Part shown: positions 25,627-35,124 of the stretch, one piece after another
How the letters are laid out: every line of letters starts with the position of its first letter
Numbering within the stretch: the stretch's first letter is position 1
NCBI GenBank assembly: GCA_963717155.1
Contig: OY970326.1
Span: 3,658,001-3,722,000 of the forward strand
Length of the DNA stretch: 64,000 nucleotides
Direction of reading: 5' to 3'
Source: G963717155 sp963717155
GTDB lineage: Bacteria; Actinomycetota; Thermoleophilia; Gaiellales; JALYLC01
Position numbers and translations under genes: made by a program
The notes under the pieces: generated by a model
The model's database searches: none
What the model was told of the DNA's origin: nothing
Seen by the model: the letters and a program-made list of their open reading frames with translations, nothing else

Positions 25627-28485
25627 ATGAAAGAGGGAGACCCGCCAGCACGCTGGCGCGCACGCGCGCCGCGACCACAGGCGCTCAGACGAGGGCGTCT
25701 GGCAGCGCTGTGCGAGGCGGGTGACGAGCACCGGCTGACGCTCGTCGTCGCGCCGGCGGGTGCCGGGAAGACGACGCTGCTCGCCCAGCTCGCGGCAGAC
25801 GCCGGGTGTGCGAGCGCCTGGTACGCGGCCGAGCCGTCCGACGCCACGCCCGCCCGCTTCCTCGCGGGCCTTCGCGCGGCGTGCGAGCTTGCCATCGGAG
25901 CACTGCCCGCGGGCGAGTGGCGGTCGGCCGACGATGCGTGTATCGCGCTCGACGAGCTCGCCGAGCCGCTCGTGCTGTGCATCGACGACCTGCACGCGCT
26001 GCTCGCAACCGCCGCCGAGAACGAGCTCGAGCGGCTCGTCGAGCACCTTCCGGCCGGCGTGCGGATCCTCGCGGCAACGCGCCGTCGCCCCGACATCAAC
26101 CTCTCCAGGCTTCTCGTCGCGGGCAGCCTGCTCGAGCTCGGCTCCGACGACCTGCGGTTCCGCTCGTGGGAGGTCGAGGAGCTGTTCCGCGACGTGTACG
26201 GCGAGCCCCTGCCTCCTGGCGATCTCGCCGTGCTGGCCCGCCGCACCGAGGGCTGGGCGGCCGGGCTTCAGCTGTTCCACCTGGCATGCCGTGGCCGCTC
26301 GCCCGCCGAACGGCGGCGCCTGCTGGCGAGCCTCGGCACGCACTTCGCGCTCGCGAGCGAGTACCTCGCGCGGAACGTCCTGGCCGACCTCGAGCCCGAC
26401 CTCTCCGACTTCCTGCTCGAGACCTGCGTGCTCGGGGAGCTGACCGGACCCCTGTGCGACGAGCTGCTCGGGACGACCGGCTCGCAGGCGCGGCTCGCCG
26501 CGCTCGCCGAGCGACAGGTCTTCACGCGTGCGGTCGACGAGCGCGGTGCGACCTATCGCTACCACGAGGTGCTGCGCCGCCACCTCGAGCTCGAGCTGGT
26601 CGAGCGGATCGGCGAGGTGGCCGCCCGCGAACGCTTCCGGCGGGCCGGCGCCCTGCTCGAGAGCCGGGGCGCGCTTGCCGACGCGATCCGTGCCCAGTGC
26701 CGTGCCGAGGACTGGGAGTCGGTCGCGCGCCTCGCTGCTCGCGAGGGCGAGCGACTGCTGACGATCGGCGATGGCTGGCTCGACCTGCTGCCGGCGTCGC
26801 TTCGCCTGGACGACCCGTGGCTCCTGCTTGCCGTCGCGCGCCGCGAGCGCTCGGCCGGCCGACTCGATGCAGCGGTCGCCGCCTACAGCGAGGCCGAGGC
26901 CGCGTTCGGCACACCGTCGGGCGCCGACCTCGCCCGCCGCGAGCGACAGGCGCTCGTGCGCTTCCTCGATCCGCTGGTGCCCGCGGGGAGCGACGTCGCA
27001 GGCATCGTGCGCGCAGCGACGCTGCGGGATCCCGCCAACGCGGCGCGGACAGACCTGCTCGACGGAGCAGAGCGCGAGTGCGCCGCCGGACTGGGTCTGC
27101 TGCTGGCCGGCCGGCTGCGCGAGGCCGCCGTGCGGCTCGAGGACGCCCGCGGCGCGACGGACGTGCCGCCGATGCTCGAGGCCGTCGCGGCGACGGGAGT
27201 CGCGGCTGCCCTGCTGCTCTCCGGCCGTGCGGAGGAAGGGCTCACGGCAGCGAGCGACGCCGCCGAGCTCGCGGATCGCCTCGGCCAGGCATGGCTGGCC
27301 CGGCTCGCGCGCGCCGTCAGGACGATCGGCGACCCCGGGCTGCGCCGCGAGGCTGCCTCCGCGCTTGCCGCATCTCGACGCGAGGGCGATCGCTGGGGCT
27401 GCGCGCTCGCGGGGCTCGCCCTCGGCCACGCGCTCGCCTACGGCGCGAACGACGAGGCCGTCCCGATGCTCGAGGAGTCGGTCGCCGCGTTCCACGGGGT
27501 GGGCGCGAACGTGCTCGAGGCGTGGGCGCGCGGCCTCCTCGCGCTCGCGCTGTCACGAACCAGCGATCCCGAGGCACGCGGGGCCGCGCACGTCGCCGAG
27601 CGCACCGCCCGCGCGGCGGGAACCCGCGCACCGCTCGCCTACACCTACCTCGCGCTCGCGGCCCTCGAGCCGGCGCGTCGCGCCGAGTACCTCGCGCTCG
27701 CCTCCGACACCGCCGACGAGTGCGGGCTCGCGCTTCCCGGCTCCCAGACGCAGTCGGTCGGCCCGCGCGTCGCGCTCCGCTGCCTCGGCGCGTTCGTCCT
27801 GACGGTCGAGCGCAGCCCGGTCGACCTGTCGGCGGTGCGACCCCGCGCGCGCCAGCTGCTGCGCGCGCTCGCGCTGCACGGCGGGCGTCCCGTGCATCGC
27901 GAGGTCCTGCAGGAGCAGCTCTGGCCCGGCGCGAGCGCCGACAGCGGACGGCGCACGCTGCAGGTCGCGATCTCGGCGTTGCGCGCCGCCCTGCCCGCGC
28001 CACTCGACGTCGTGCGGGAGGACGAGGCATATCGCCTCGCGTTGCCACCCGATGTCGAGCTCGACCTCGCGGAGCTCGACGAGGCGCTCGTCGCCGCTCG
28101 CCGCTTCCGCGCGGAGGGCGACCTCGCCGCCGCCGAGGGGGCGTGGCAACGCGTGCTCGATGTCGGCGGCGCCGGCGATCTGCTGCCCGAGGACGGACCG
28201 GCCGACTGGGTGGTCGACGAGCGCGAGCGAAGACGCACGCAGGTGAGCTCGGCGGCCGAGTCGCTCGCGCGCTCGTTGCTCGAGCGCGGCGAGGCCGCGG
28301 CAGCCGTCGCGGCCTGCGAGCGAGGGCTCGACTGCGACCGGCACCGCGACGCGCTGTGGCGCCTGCTCGTGTCGGCGCGCGAGGAGGCGGGCGACCTCGC
28401 CGCGGCGGTGCAGGCGCGGCGCGAGTACGAGCGGCTGCTCGGCACGCTCGAGCAGCCCGCGACGGCTCGGGTCAGTCCTTCGTGA
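25627..28485 (+). CDS. Large MalT-like ATPase regulator with SARP-type C-terminus
   Basis: The 952-aa protein starts with a STAND-type NTPase: Walker A VAPAGAGKTTLLAQLA (about residues 40-56), LVLCIDDLHAL as Walker B, and the MalT hallmark RTEGWAAGLQLF (about 208-219). A long alpha-helical repeat region follows, and from about residue 715 (VALRCLGAFVLTVERSPV) a winged-helix plus BTAD bacterial transcriptional activation domain as in SARP/AfsR proteins (REVLQEQLWPG, RRTLQVAISALRAAL). Its 3' end overlaps the end of the convergent eCIS operon by 14 bases. It may respond to a ligand and regulate neighbouring genes, possibly the eCIS. Confidence 0.88.
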   Translation: MKEGDPPARWRARAPRPQALRRGRLAALCEAGDEHRLTLVVAPAGAGKTTLLAQLAADAGCASAWYAAEPSDATPARFLAGLRAACELAIGALPAGEWRSADDACIALDELAEPLVLCIDDLHALLATAAENELERLVEHLPAGVRILAATRRRPDINLSRLLVAGSLLELGSDDLRFRSWEVEELFRDVYGEPLPPGDLAVLARRTEGWAAGLQLFHLACRGRSPAERRRLLASLGTHFALASEYLARNVLADLEPDLSDFLLETCVLGELTGPLCDELLGTTGSQARLAALAERQVFTRAVDERGATYRYHEVLRRHLELELVERIGEVAARERFRRAGALLESRGALADAIRAQCRAEDWESVARLAAREGERLLTIGDGWLDLLPASLRLDDPWLLLAVARRERSAGRLDAAVAAYSEAEAAFGTPSGADLARRERQALVRFLDPLVPAGSDVAGIVRAATLRDPANAARTDLLDGAERECAAGLGLLLAGRLREAAVRLEDARGATDVPPMLEAVAATGVAAALLLSGRAEEGLTAASDAAELADRLGQAWLARLARAVRTIGDPGLRREAASALAASRREGDRWGCALAGLALGHALAYGANDEAVPMLEESVAAFHGVGANVLEAWARGLLALALSRTSDPEARGAAHVAERTARAAGTRAPLAYTYLALAALEPARRAEYLALASDTADECGLALPGSQTQSVGPRVALRCLGAFVLTVERSPVDLSAVRPRARQLLRALALHGGRPVHREVLQEQLWPGASADSGRRTLQVAISALRAALPAPLDVVREDEAYRLALPPDVELDLAELDEALVAARRFRAEGDLAAAEGAWQRVLDVGGAGDLLPEDGPADWVVDERERRRTQVSSAAESLARSLLERGEAAAAVAACERGLDCDRHRDALWRLLVSAREEAGDLAAAVQARREYERLLGTLEQPATARVSPS

Positions 28486-29935
28486 AGAGCTCGACCTCGG
28501 CGATCGACGCCGAGCTGCGTTTGCCCTTCACGGGCGGATAGGTCGAGCCGATCCTGATCACGACGCGCGTGACGCCGCTGGCGCTCGCGTCGCGCTTCTG
28601 GAACTTCGGCGTCTGCTCGAGCGAGACCGTCTCGCGCTTCACCACGGCGCCGTTCGCGTCGTAGAAGACCAGCGCCAGCGTCTTCGGTACGGGGCGCGTC
28701 GCGAACAGCTGCGGCTTCGTCTGGTCGCCGAGGGTGAGCCCGATCTGAGCAATGTCGGTCGGCTTCGCGAACGTCGCCGTGATCGACTGCCCGGTCCCGT
28801 CGCCGTGCGCGCCCTCGGCCCAGAACGTCTCGATGATGCCGTCGAACGCGTTCTGCGGCGGGTTGTTCTTGAGGCTCGAGCTCGCCGAGATCTTCGTCGG
28901 TGTCACCTTCACGTAGCGCGGCTGAATGACCCGGCGCACGTCGTTGAACCAGCCGTTCACGTGCGACCTCGCCTCCGAGCGCCACGGGCCGATCGCGACG
29001 ACCGCGATGCCGAGTGCGCCCAGGATCGCGACCACCTGGAAGAAGCGGCGCCCGACGTGGGCCACCGAGTTGACCGCGCCGCCACCGGCTCCCATGGCAG
29101 CGCGACCGGCGCCTCCCCGCTTGCCCGTGGCCGCGGGGCGGGTCCCCGCCGGCAGAGAAGCCGTCTGTGTCTTGCCCCCGCCGAAGATCCGTCGCCACCA
29201 CGGCACGCGCGTCGCCTGGGCGACGGGCGCGGCGGCCGCGACGCTCGCGAGCTGCGTTCCGCAGCTGCGGCAGTAGTGCCGCGTCGGGTCGTTCGGCGTG
29301 CCGCACGAGGAGCAGAAGATGTCGCCGGGATTTCCCTGCGGGCGCGGAGGCTCGACCGACGGCGGCTTCGGCGGTCGGCGCTCGTGCTCCTCGGCCGGCG
29401 GGCGCGCCGCCGGGCCTGCGGGCGCGGCCGGCGGCGGGGGCGCCGGTGGACGGGCCTTCATGCGCATCGCGCGCAGCACCTGGGTCCCGGGTCGCGCAGC
29501 GGCCGGCGCCTTCGGCTCCTCGGGAGGCGCCTCGGCGGCAGGCGGGGGCGGTGGTGGCTCGGCCGGCGGCTGGGTGGCGGGCGGCTGCTCGGCGGGCGGC
29601 GCGGCGTCGGGAGCCGCGATCACCGGAAGGCGTTGCGCCTGGAACGCCGCACCCGTCGCGCCCGCGGGCGCGGCTGCGGGCGGCGGTTCAGCCGCAGGTG
29701 CTGCGGCAGGGATCGGCGGCGGTGGCGCTGCCACCTCGGCGGCCGGCGGCGGCGGTGGAGCGGGCACGGGGTCGGCCGCAGGCGGGGCGGTCTCGACCGG
29801 CACGTCGGGTGCCGGAATCGCCTGGTGCTGGCCCGTCAGCACCGACTCGCCCGCCCACTCGAGGAACGTGCCGCAGGCCTCGCAGAACGTCGTCTGGTTC
29901 TGGTTCTTGTGGCCGCAGTCCTTGCAGACGATCAC
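28472..29935 (-). CDS. Zinc-ribbon membrane protein at the end of the eCIS operon, CisA-like
   Basis: The 487-aa protein has an N-terminal zinc ribbon (CKDCGHKNQNQTTFCEACG), a Pro/Ala-rich disordered stretch (about 40-200), a second ribbon (FCSSCGTPNDPTRHYCRSCG), one membrane helix (VVAILGALGIAVVAIGPW, about 305-325), and an external beta-rich C-terminus reminiscent of discoidin/galactose-binding domains (NAFDGIIETFWAEG). As I recall, CisA in Streptomyces has this order and tethers the cytoplasmic contractile particle to the membrane; the same role is inferred. The ATG overlaps the upstream stop by four bases (29932-29935). Confidence 0.8.
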   Translation of the reverse strand: MIVCKDCGHKNQNQTTFCEACGTFLEWAGESVLTGQHQAIPAPDVPVETAPPAADPVPAPPPPPAAEVAAPPPPIPAAAPAAEPPPAAAPAGATGAAFQAQRLPVIAAPDAAPPAEQPPATQPPAEPPPPPPAAEAPPEEPKAPAAARPGTQVLRAMRMKARPPAPPPPAAPAGPAARPPAEEHERRPPKPPSVEPPRPQGNPGDIFCSSCGTPNDPTRHYCRSCGTQLASVAAAAPVAQATRVPWWRRIFGGGKTQTASLPAGTRPAATGKRGGAGRAAMGAGGGAVNSVAHVGRRFFQVVAILGALGIAVVAIGPWRSEARSHVNGWFNDVRRVIQPRYVKVTPTKISASSSLKNNPPQNAFDGIIETFWAEGAHGDGTGQSITATFAKPTDIAQIGLTLGDQTKPQLFATRPVPKTLALVFYDANGAVVKRETVSLEQTPKFQKRDASASGVTRVVIRIGSTYPPVKGKRSSASIAEVELFTKD

Positions 29936-30504
29936 GCGCCCGTCACCTCGAGCTCGGCGATCACATGGGCGGGCGTCTCGGCAGCGATCAGGGCCTGCAG
30001 CCGCTCGAAGTCGACCCGCACGTCACGCGGCACGCCGACCTTCACGGTCACGTGCGGATCGGGCGAGCCGGGCAGATCGGCGCCCGGCGTGATCGACCAT
30101 GCGACGCCGCCCGAGTCGATCACCTCGGGGCGCTTGCCGAACAGCAGCTCGACGTGTCCGACCAGTCCCGCCACCGTGCCGCGGAGCCGGTAGACGGGCA
30201 CGGCACGCGCCGCGAGCGCGCGCCGTCGCTCGAGCGTCCAGTTCTCGTCGGGGACGAGGCCGATCCAGCCGGCGAGCCAGTCGAGGAAGTCGTCGGGACA
30301 GAGCGCGGGATCGACGTACGCGTGCAGGCTGTCGAGCGTCACGAGGACCGGAGCCAGCACCTCGTCGAACGCCTCGACGAGGCGCAGCGTCAGATCGTCG
30401 TCCTGGTAGACGGACGGGAGCGTGGGCGCGAGAGGATGAGGGCTCTCGAGGCCCTCCACCAGTCCCCGCCGCGACTCGGCAGCCTCCCCGCTCACCTCTC
30501 CCAT
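29932..30504 (-). CDS. eCIS baseplate protein, phage tail protein I family (Afp12-like)
   Basis: From ATG 30502-30504 the protein is 190 aa. LAPTLPSVYQDDDLTLRLVE, then PDDFLDWLAGWIGLVPDENW and RLRGTVAGLVGHVELLFG, are typical of P2 gpI-type proteins in contractile systems, which with the gpJ-like protein form the baseplate wedge. The J stop and this ATG are one base apart (TAGCATG). A longer upstream frame exists but lies inside the J gene. Confidence 0.88.
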   Translation of the reverse strand: MGEVSGEAAESRRGLVEGLESPHPLAPTLPSVYQDDDLTLRLVEAFDEVLAPVLVTLDSLHAYVDPALCPDDFLDWLAGWIGLVPDENWTLERRRALAARAVPVYRLRGTVAGLVGHVELLFGKRPEVIDSGGVAWSITPGADLPGSPDPHVTVKVGVPRDVRVDFERLQALIAAETPAHVIAELEVTGA

Positions 30505-30505
30505 G

Positions 30506-32470
30506 CTACCGCGCCTGACCGCCGGCGCCCTCGACGAGGACCTGGTGGCCATAGCTGAAGACGAGCGCGTTCGGATCGAGCTCGATACGCGACGCCGGCT
30601 TCCCGCGCTCGCCGGTGACCGGGTCGGCCGCGAACAGCCGCACGTCCTCGACGAGCTCGACGCCGCGCATGCGCTGCAGCACCGCGTACACCTCGCCCTG
30701 ATGCACCTGCCGCCCGAACGGCCAGCCGTCGCCGGAGGCGCCCCCGACGACCGGGTGGAAGAAGCGGTAGAGCGCCTCGAGCGCCTCCCTCTGCACGCGG
30801 TTCGGGTCGGCCGTCGGCGCGGCCAGCACCTTGGCGACGATCGTGACGCCCTGGTAGGCGGGCGGCTCGACGACGACACGCGCACCGATCACGCGCCGAC
30901 GGTCGAGGTGCTCGGCGATCGTGCGCACCAGCGACTCGGGCGGGATCAGCGACTCGAACCGCAGGTGCTCGTCCTCGGGCACGGCCGGAACGACGAGCAC
31001 CCGCACGCCGCCGGCATCCGCGCCCTCGCCTGCCGAGACGCAGCGGACCCGTGCGACGTCGGGCGCGGCCTCCTGCGCGAGGTGCTCGTAGTCCTCCGCG
31101 GTCACCGCGCGACTGCCGGTGCGCAGCAGCATCGGGCCGCGCACGCGGGCGTTCTCGAGATCCTCCGGATCGACGCCACCGCGTGCGGCCCGCCGGTTCT
31201 CGACCCGCGACACGTAGGGGATCGACGCCTTCAGCACGGTCAGCGCGCCACGTGTGACGTTGCCTGCCGCGCCACCGCCGCTGCGGTACGAGCGCAGGCG
31301 CAGCATCGAGCCCTTCGGTGGAACCGCGCCGTGCTGCGTGAGGCTGCCGTCGCGCTCGCGGACGGCCGGCCCGAGCTCCACCGCGCCGGACACGGCGTCG
31401 AGCACGAAGTGGTCGTCGCCAGGGCCCGAGTCGGCGAAGTGCACGACCTCGCTCCACTCCTGCCAGCCGTCCGGGCCACCGACCTCCAGCACGCGCGGGC
31501 CATCGCCGGGCACGATCGGGCTCCGCTCGGTCGGGAAGCGCTGTGCCGGCACGCCCTCCGACAGCCCGAGGAGCTCGCCCTCGATCGTCTCGGCGTGCAC
31601 GGCGTCGACCGTCCCGCCGACGGTATCGGAGTCGCAGCGGCGGATCCGCGGCGACGAGCTGTAGGCGGGCTGGCCCTCGTACGCCTCGACCACGCGACAG
31701 CGCAGCCATCCCGCGCGCTGGTTCAGCACGAGCGACGCCTCGTGCGTGTTCGGCACGTGCAGCACGATGTCGCCGGCGCGGTTGAGGCCGCCGGTGCCAT
31801 CCGAGTCGACGTCGCACATGGCCCAGCCGTTCGGGGTCCACGCCTCCCACACGAGCGGGGGATCCTCGGGATCGACGCCGACGCCCTCGATCTCGCAGTC
31901 GAGCCGCAGGCGCACGACACAGGCCGGCACCGCGTCGGTGAGACCGACGAGCATGCTGTCGCCCGGCTTCGGCACCTGATCGAACGGGTAGAAGCCCGCG
32001 GGGTTCGAGCCGGCGAGCGTGTCGGTGTGATCGCGCTCCTCGCCCTCGGTGATCGACGAGGCGACGCGCGAGCGCGTCGCCGAGACGATGCGCAGCTCGT
32101 CGGTCGTCGTGAACGACACCGACTCGCTGCCACTCGCACGCGGGGTCGCGACCTCGGTGTTCGCCGAGACGACGACGTCCTCCGGCAGCGGGCCGGAGAG
32201 CCAGAACGTCACTCCGACGCGCGCGGCGGTGGGCGGGAAGAGACGCACGCCGATCAGGTCGAGGAACTTGATGTAGACCCGCTCCGGCACCCGGTTGAGC
32301 CGGTAGAGCAGCTGGTCGGTCATGTACGCGAACGTCTCGATCAGCGTCACGCCCGGGTCGTGGACGTTGTGATCCGTCCAGCCGGGGCAGCGTTGCTGCA
32401 CGAGGCGCTTCGCGTCGTCGACGAGCTCCTGGAAGCGGCGGTCGTCGAGGTTGGGAGCAGGAAGCGTCAT
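30506..32470 (-). CDS. eCIS baseplate wedge protein, gpJ/T4 gp6 family (Afp11-like)
   Basis: The 654-aa protein starts MTLPAPNLDDRRFQELVDDA and contains the family hallmark PGWTDHNVHDPGVTLIETFA, then DQLLYRLNRVPERVYIKFLD and, in the C-terminal half, RAVTAEDYEHLAQEAAPDVA. These features define the putative baseplate assembly proteins of eCIS and related phage tails. It forms the wedge ring that holds the spike complex and triggers contraction. It overlaps the gp25 gene stop by four bases. Confidence 0.93.
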   Translation of the reverse strand: MTLPAPNLDDRRFQELVDDAKRLVQQRCPGWTDHNVHDPGVTLIETFAYMTDQLLYRLNRVPERVYIKFLDLIGVRLFPPTAARVGVTFWLSGPLPEDVVVSANTEVATPRASGSESVSFTTTDELRIVSATRSRVASSITEGEERDHTDTLAGSNPAGFYPFDQVPKPGDSMLVGLTDAVPACVVRLRLDCEIEGVGVDPEDPPLVWEAWTPNGWAMCDVDSDGTGGLNRAGDIVLHVPNTHEASLVLNQRAGWLRCRVVEAYEGQPAYSSSPRIRRCDSDTVGGTVDAVHAETIEGELLGLSEGVPAQRFPTERSPIVPGDGPRVLEVGGPDGWQEWSEVVHFADSGPGDDHFVLDAVSGAVELGPAVRERDGSLTQHGAVPPKGSMLRLRSYRSGGGAAGNVTRGALTVLKASIPYVSRVENRRAARGGVDPEDLENARVRGPMLLRTGSRAVTAEDYEHLAQEAAPDVARVRCVSAGEGADAGGVRVLVVPAVPEDEHLRFESLIPPESLVRTIAEHLDRRRVIGARVVVEPPAYQGVTIVAKVLAAPTADPNRVQREALEALYRFFHPVVGGASGDGWPFGRQVHQGEVYAVLQRMRGVELVEDVRLFAADPVTGERGKPASRIELDPNALVFSYGHQVLVEGAGGQAR

Positions 32471-32949
32471 GTCGAGGCTCTCGTGGGAAGGCTCGGGACA
32501 GGGGCGGGTAGACCGAACGGCACGCGCTCCGGCGCGGGCAGGCCGCTGACCGGGCGCTCGTCGGGGATCGTGTAGAACGGGAACACGAGGTTCCGCGGGT
32601 CGTTCGTTCCGCGGATCGAGTACGAGATGTCGATGAAGAGGGTCGATGCCTCGCCCGGATCCGGGCTGACCTCGACCGAGTGCACGTCGATCCGCGGCTC
32701 CCAGCGGCGCAGCGACGCGCGCACCTCGTAGGCGATGCGGTCGCCCGTCGCGGGATCGGGCGAGGCGAAGATGTAGTCGTGGATGCGGCAGCCGAAGTCG
32801 GGCCGCATCGGGCGCTCGCCCTCCGACGTCGCCAGGATCAGGCGGATCGCCTCCTCGATCTCGCGCTCGCGCTCCACCACGGCGAGACCACCGGTCGCGT
32901 CGATGCGCAGCGGAAACGCGATGCCCTTCCCGATGAACTCCTCACTCAT
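32467..32949 (-). CDS. eCIS baseplate protein, gp25/GPW family (Afp9-like)
   Basis: The 160-aa protein begins MSEEFIGKGIAFPLRIDATG and has EIEEAIRLILATSEGERPMR followed by PDFGCRIHDYIF, the conserved gp25 core that links the baseplate to the sheath. The C-terminus is a short Pro-rich tail. It lies between the PAAR and gpJ genes, as in other eCIS clusters. Confidence 0.94.
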   Translation of the reverse strand: MSEEFIGKGIAFPLRIDATGGLAVVEREREIEEAIRLILATSEGERPMRPDFGCRIHDYIFASPDPATGDRIAYEVRASLRRWEPRIDVHSVEVSPDPGEASTLFIDISYSIRGTNDPRNLVFPFYTIPDERPVSGLPAPERVPFGLPAPVPSLPTRAST

Positions 32950-32959
32950 CGCGTTCTCC

Positions 32960-33344
32960 TCATCCGACGAGCACGTTGGACGACCCGACCAGCGTGCCCG
33001 GGGCGTTGTTGCAGACGGTGCAGCTCGCGCCGGTGGTGGCGACCGGCCGGCCCTCGACGAGCGTGAGCGCGGGGCTCGCGACGACGGTGCCGATCTGCGT
33101 CAGCGGCACCATGAAGGGGTCGCTCGCATGCAGCCCGATGTGCGGCGGGGTGTTCATGCCCGTCGCGCCCACCAGCGCGATCGGCTTGCCATTGATCGTC
33201 GTCGTCATCGAGCACCCGATCGTCAGCGGCGCAGCGAACGGCAGTCCCGGTGTCGGGCACCGGCACGCCGAGCGGCCCGATGAGCTGGTGGATCGGGCAC
33301 ATCGCGACGATCTGATCACCCATGAGTGCTGCGTTCGCTCCCAT
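32960..33344 (-). CDS. eCIS spike tip, PAAR-like protein (one apparent frameshift)
   Basis: The start frame MGANAALMGDQIVAMCPIHQ continues to LGVPVPDTG and is joined, after removal of one base near 33245-33255, to LPFAAPLTIGCSMTTTINGK and VGATGMNTPPHIGLHASDPF, giving 127 aa. CPIHQ, HIGL and CNNAPGT carry the Cys/His residues expected for the metal site at the needle point. Its ATG shares a base with the stop of the VgrG-like gene (TGATG), confirming the start. Confidence 0.85.
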
Positions 33345-35122
33345 CAGTTGAGCGCCAGTGGCATGCCCTTGATGGCCGCCGGACCGTTCGAGGAAACGGT
33401 CAGCGCGCCATCGGCGGAGATCGAGATCGTGGGAGCCTTGAGCTCGAGCTGGCCGTCGGCCTCGAGCGAGATGCTCGTCCCCTGGATCTTGATCGTCTGA
33501 CCCTTGACCGTGACGCTGCCGTCGGCCTTCATCTCCACGGTGCAGCCGGGAGTCTTCAGCTCGACGGTCGCCTCGCTCACCTTCACGCTGACGCCGTATG
33601 ACTCGTCCTTCGACAGCATCGCGACGCCGTCTTTCCCGTCGACGTCGGAGAGCGTGAGGCGGTGCCCGAGGCGCGACTGCACCACCCGCTCGACGATGCT
33701 GCCGCCGTCCCGCAGCTGGCTCGCCTGCGGCGGCGCGAACATGCCGTTCCAGAGACCGCCGAGGACGAACGGGCTACGCACGTCGCCGCGCTCGAACGCG
33801 ACGAGCACCTCGTCGTCGAGCTCGGGGATGAACGCGATTCCCCGGTCCTCGCCGGCACCGGGTGCGACGATCCGCGCCCAGTCCGACTGGTAGTCGTTGG
33901 ACAGCCACGGGAAGCGGAGCTTCACGCGCCCCTGGTTCTGCGGATCGTCGGTCCCGGTGACGGTGGCGATCACGACGCCGTAGATCGGCGCCCCGCCCGC
34001 CGAGTCGTCGCCGGATGTCTCGCCGATGCTCGCGAGCCCGAGCAGCGAGCGCTCCTGGCGGCCGGACACGCTGAAGTACGTGCGGTAGCCGCCCGCGCCG
34101 ATCACGTGGCGCGAGGCGGTGATCGTGTACTTCCCCTCGAACGGATGGCCGACGCCGGCGACGCTGACAGCCGCCCCCGCGCGCAGCAGCGGATCGCCGA
34201 CCGCGATGCCCTCGGCCTCGGCGAACGCCGAGCCGATCTGCTCTGCGACCGCGTTCGCCACGTGCTGGACGTCGCTGTCGTTGCGCAGCGGACGATCCCC
34301 GACCACGAACCTCGAGTCTGCGCCGAACAGCGTCGCGACGGAGGCCGGCGAGAGGTCGCCGTTCGCGACGTCGACGCTCGTCGTGGACGCCTTGGCGGTT
34401 GCCGTCACTGCCTGCTGCTGGTCCGGGTCCCAGCCGCGCACCTCGACCTCCGTCACCTGCTCCGCGGCGGTGATGCGCGGCGAGAACGAGTTCAGGTTGG
34501 CGCCGAACGTGAGCGTCAGCGAGTCGGCCGTCTGCAGCGTGCCGACCGCCGGAGCGGTGGACGAGTCGACCGGCGGCTGGAAGTACAGCTTGTTGCCGCG
34601 CACTGCGAGATCGAAGCCGACCTCGCGCGCGCGGGCGCGCAGGAAGTCGTAGTCGGTCTGGTTCGCCTGCGACACGAACGGCTGCGTCGTCGGCGGATCC
34701 TCGATCTCGCCCAGCTCGAGCCCGGCCGCCTGCGCGACGCGGCGGACGATCTCGCCCTCCGACGTGTCGACGAACGTCTGCGTGTGCACGCCGCGCTGCA
34801 GCCGGTGCGAGACGTCGTAGCCCCGCACGACGAGGTGCGTGCCCGTCTCGTCGATCTCGGCCTCGAGCGCGGTGACCTCGCCGTAGATCAGCAGGATCGT
34901 GGCGGCGCCGCCGACACGGCCCCCGAAGATCCGCACCTTGGTCCCGATCTTGAGCCCGGCCTTCTCGAGCACCGTGTGGTCGGGATCGCGGAACCGCAGC
35001 GTGAACATGTCGGGCAGCGTGCGCGAGTCGTCGACGACGATCTGCTCGATCAGCAGGTCGATCGCAGGGTCGATCGGGGAGTCGGCGATCTCGATGCGAG
35101 GCTTGACGACGTTGCTCGACAC
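33344..35122 (-). CDS. eCIS spike protein, VgrG/gp27-gp5 family (Afp8-like)
   Basis: The GTG at 35120-35122 gives 592 aa. The N-terminal gp27-like barrels include EGEIVRRVAQAAGLELGEIE and QTDYDFLRARAREVGFDLAV; an OB-fold follows at GVVIATVTGTDDPQNQGRVK, RFPWLSNDYQSDWARIVAPG and EVLVAFERGDVRSPFVLGGL, and the C-terminus is a repetitive beta-helix (SVTVKGQTIKIQGTSISLEA). This is the central spike that carries the PAAR tip. It lies two bases after the LysM gene stop. Confidence 0.94.
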   Translation of the reverse strand: MSSNVVKPRIEIADSPIDPAIDLLIEQIVVDDSRTLPDMFTLRFRDPDHTVLEKAGLKIGTKVRIFGGRVGGAATILLIYGEVTALEAEIDETGTHLVVRGYDVSHRLQRGVHTQTFVDTSEGEIVRRVAQAAGLELGEIEDPPTTQPFVSQANQTDYDFLRARAREVGFDLAVRGNKLYFQPPVDSSTAPAVGTLQTADSLTLTFGANLNSFSPRITAAEQVTEVEVRGWDPDQQQAVTATAKASTTSVDVANGDLSPASVATLFGADSRFVVGDRPLRNDSDVQHVANAVAEQIGSAFAEAEGIAVGDPLLRAGAAVSVAGVGHPFEGKYTITASRHVIGAGGYRTYFSVSGRQERSLLGLASIGETSGDDSAGGAPIYGVVIATVTGTDDPQNQGRVKLRFPWLSNDYQSDWARIVAPGAGEDRGIAFIPELDDEVLVAFERGDVRSPFVLGGLWNGMFAPPQASQLRDGGSIVERVVQSRLGHRLTLSDVDGKDGVAMLSKDESYGVSVKVSEATVELKTPGCTVEMKADGSVTVKGQTIKIQGTSISLEADGQLELKAPTISISADGALTVSSNGPAAIKGMPLALN

Positions 35123-35124
35123 GA

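Noticed and set aside
25549..27495. Long open frame of 648 codons antisense to the MalT/SARP regulator
   Set aside because: Composition is that of an antisense shadow, with no recognisable domain; the plus-strand protein has Walker and MalT motifs.
29932..30885. Longer start for tail protein I, upstream of 30504
   Set aside because: The extra 127 codons lie inside the baseplate J gene and are Ser/Arg/Ala-rich; the ATG one base after the J stop is the natural start.
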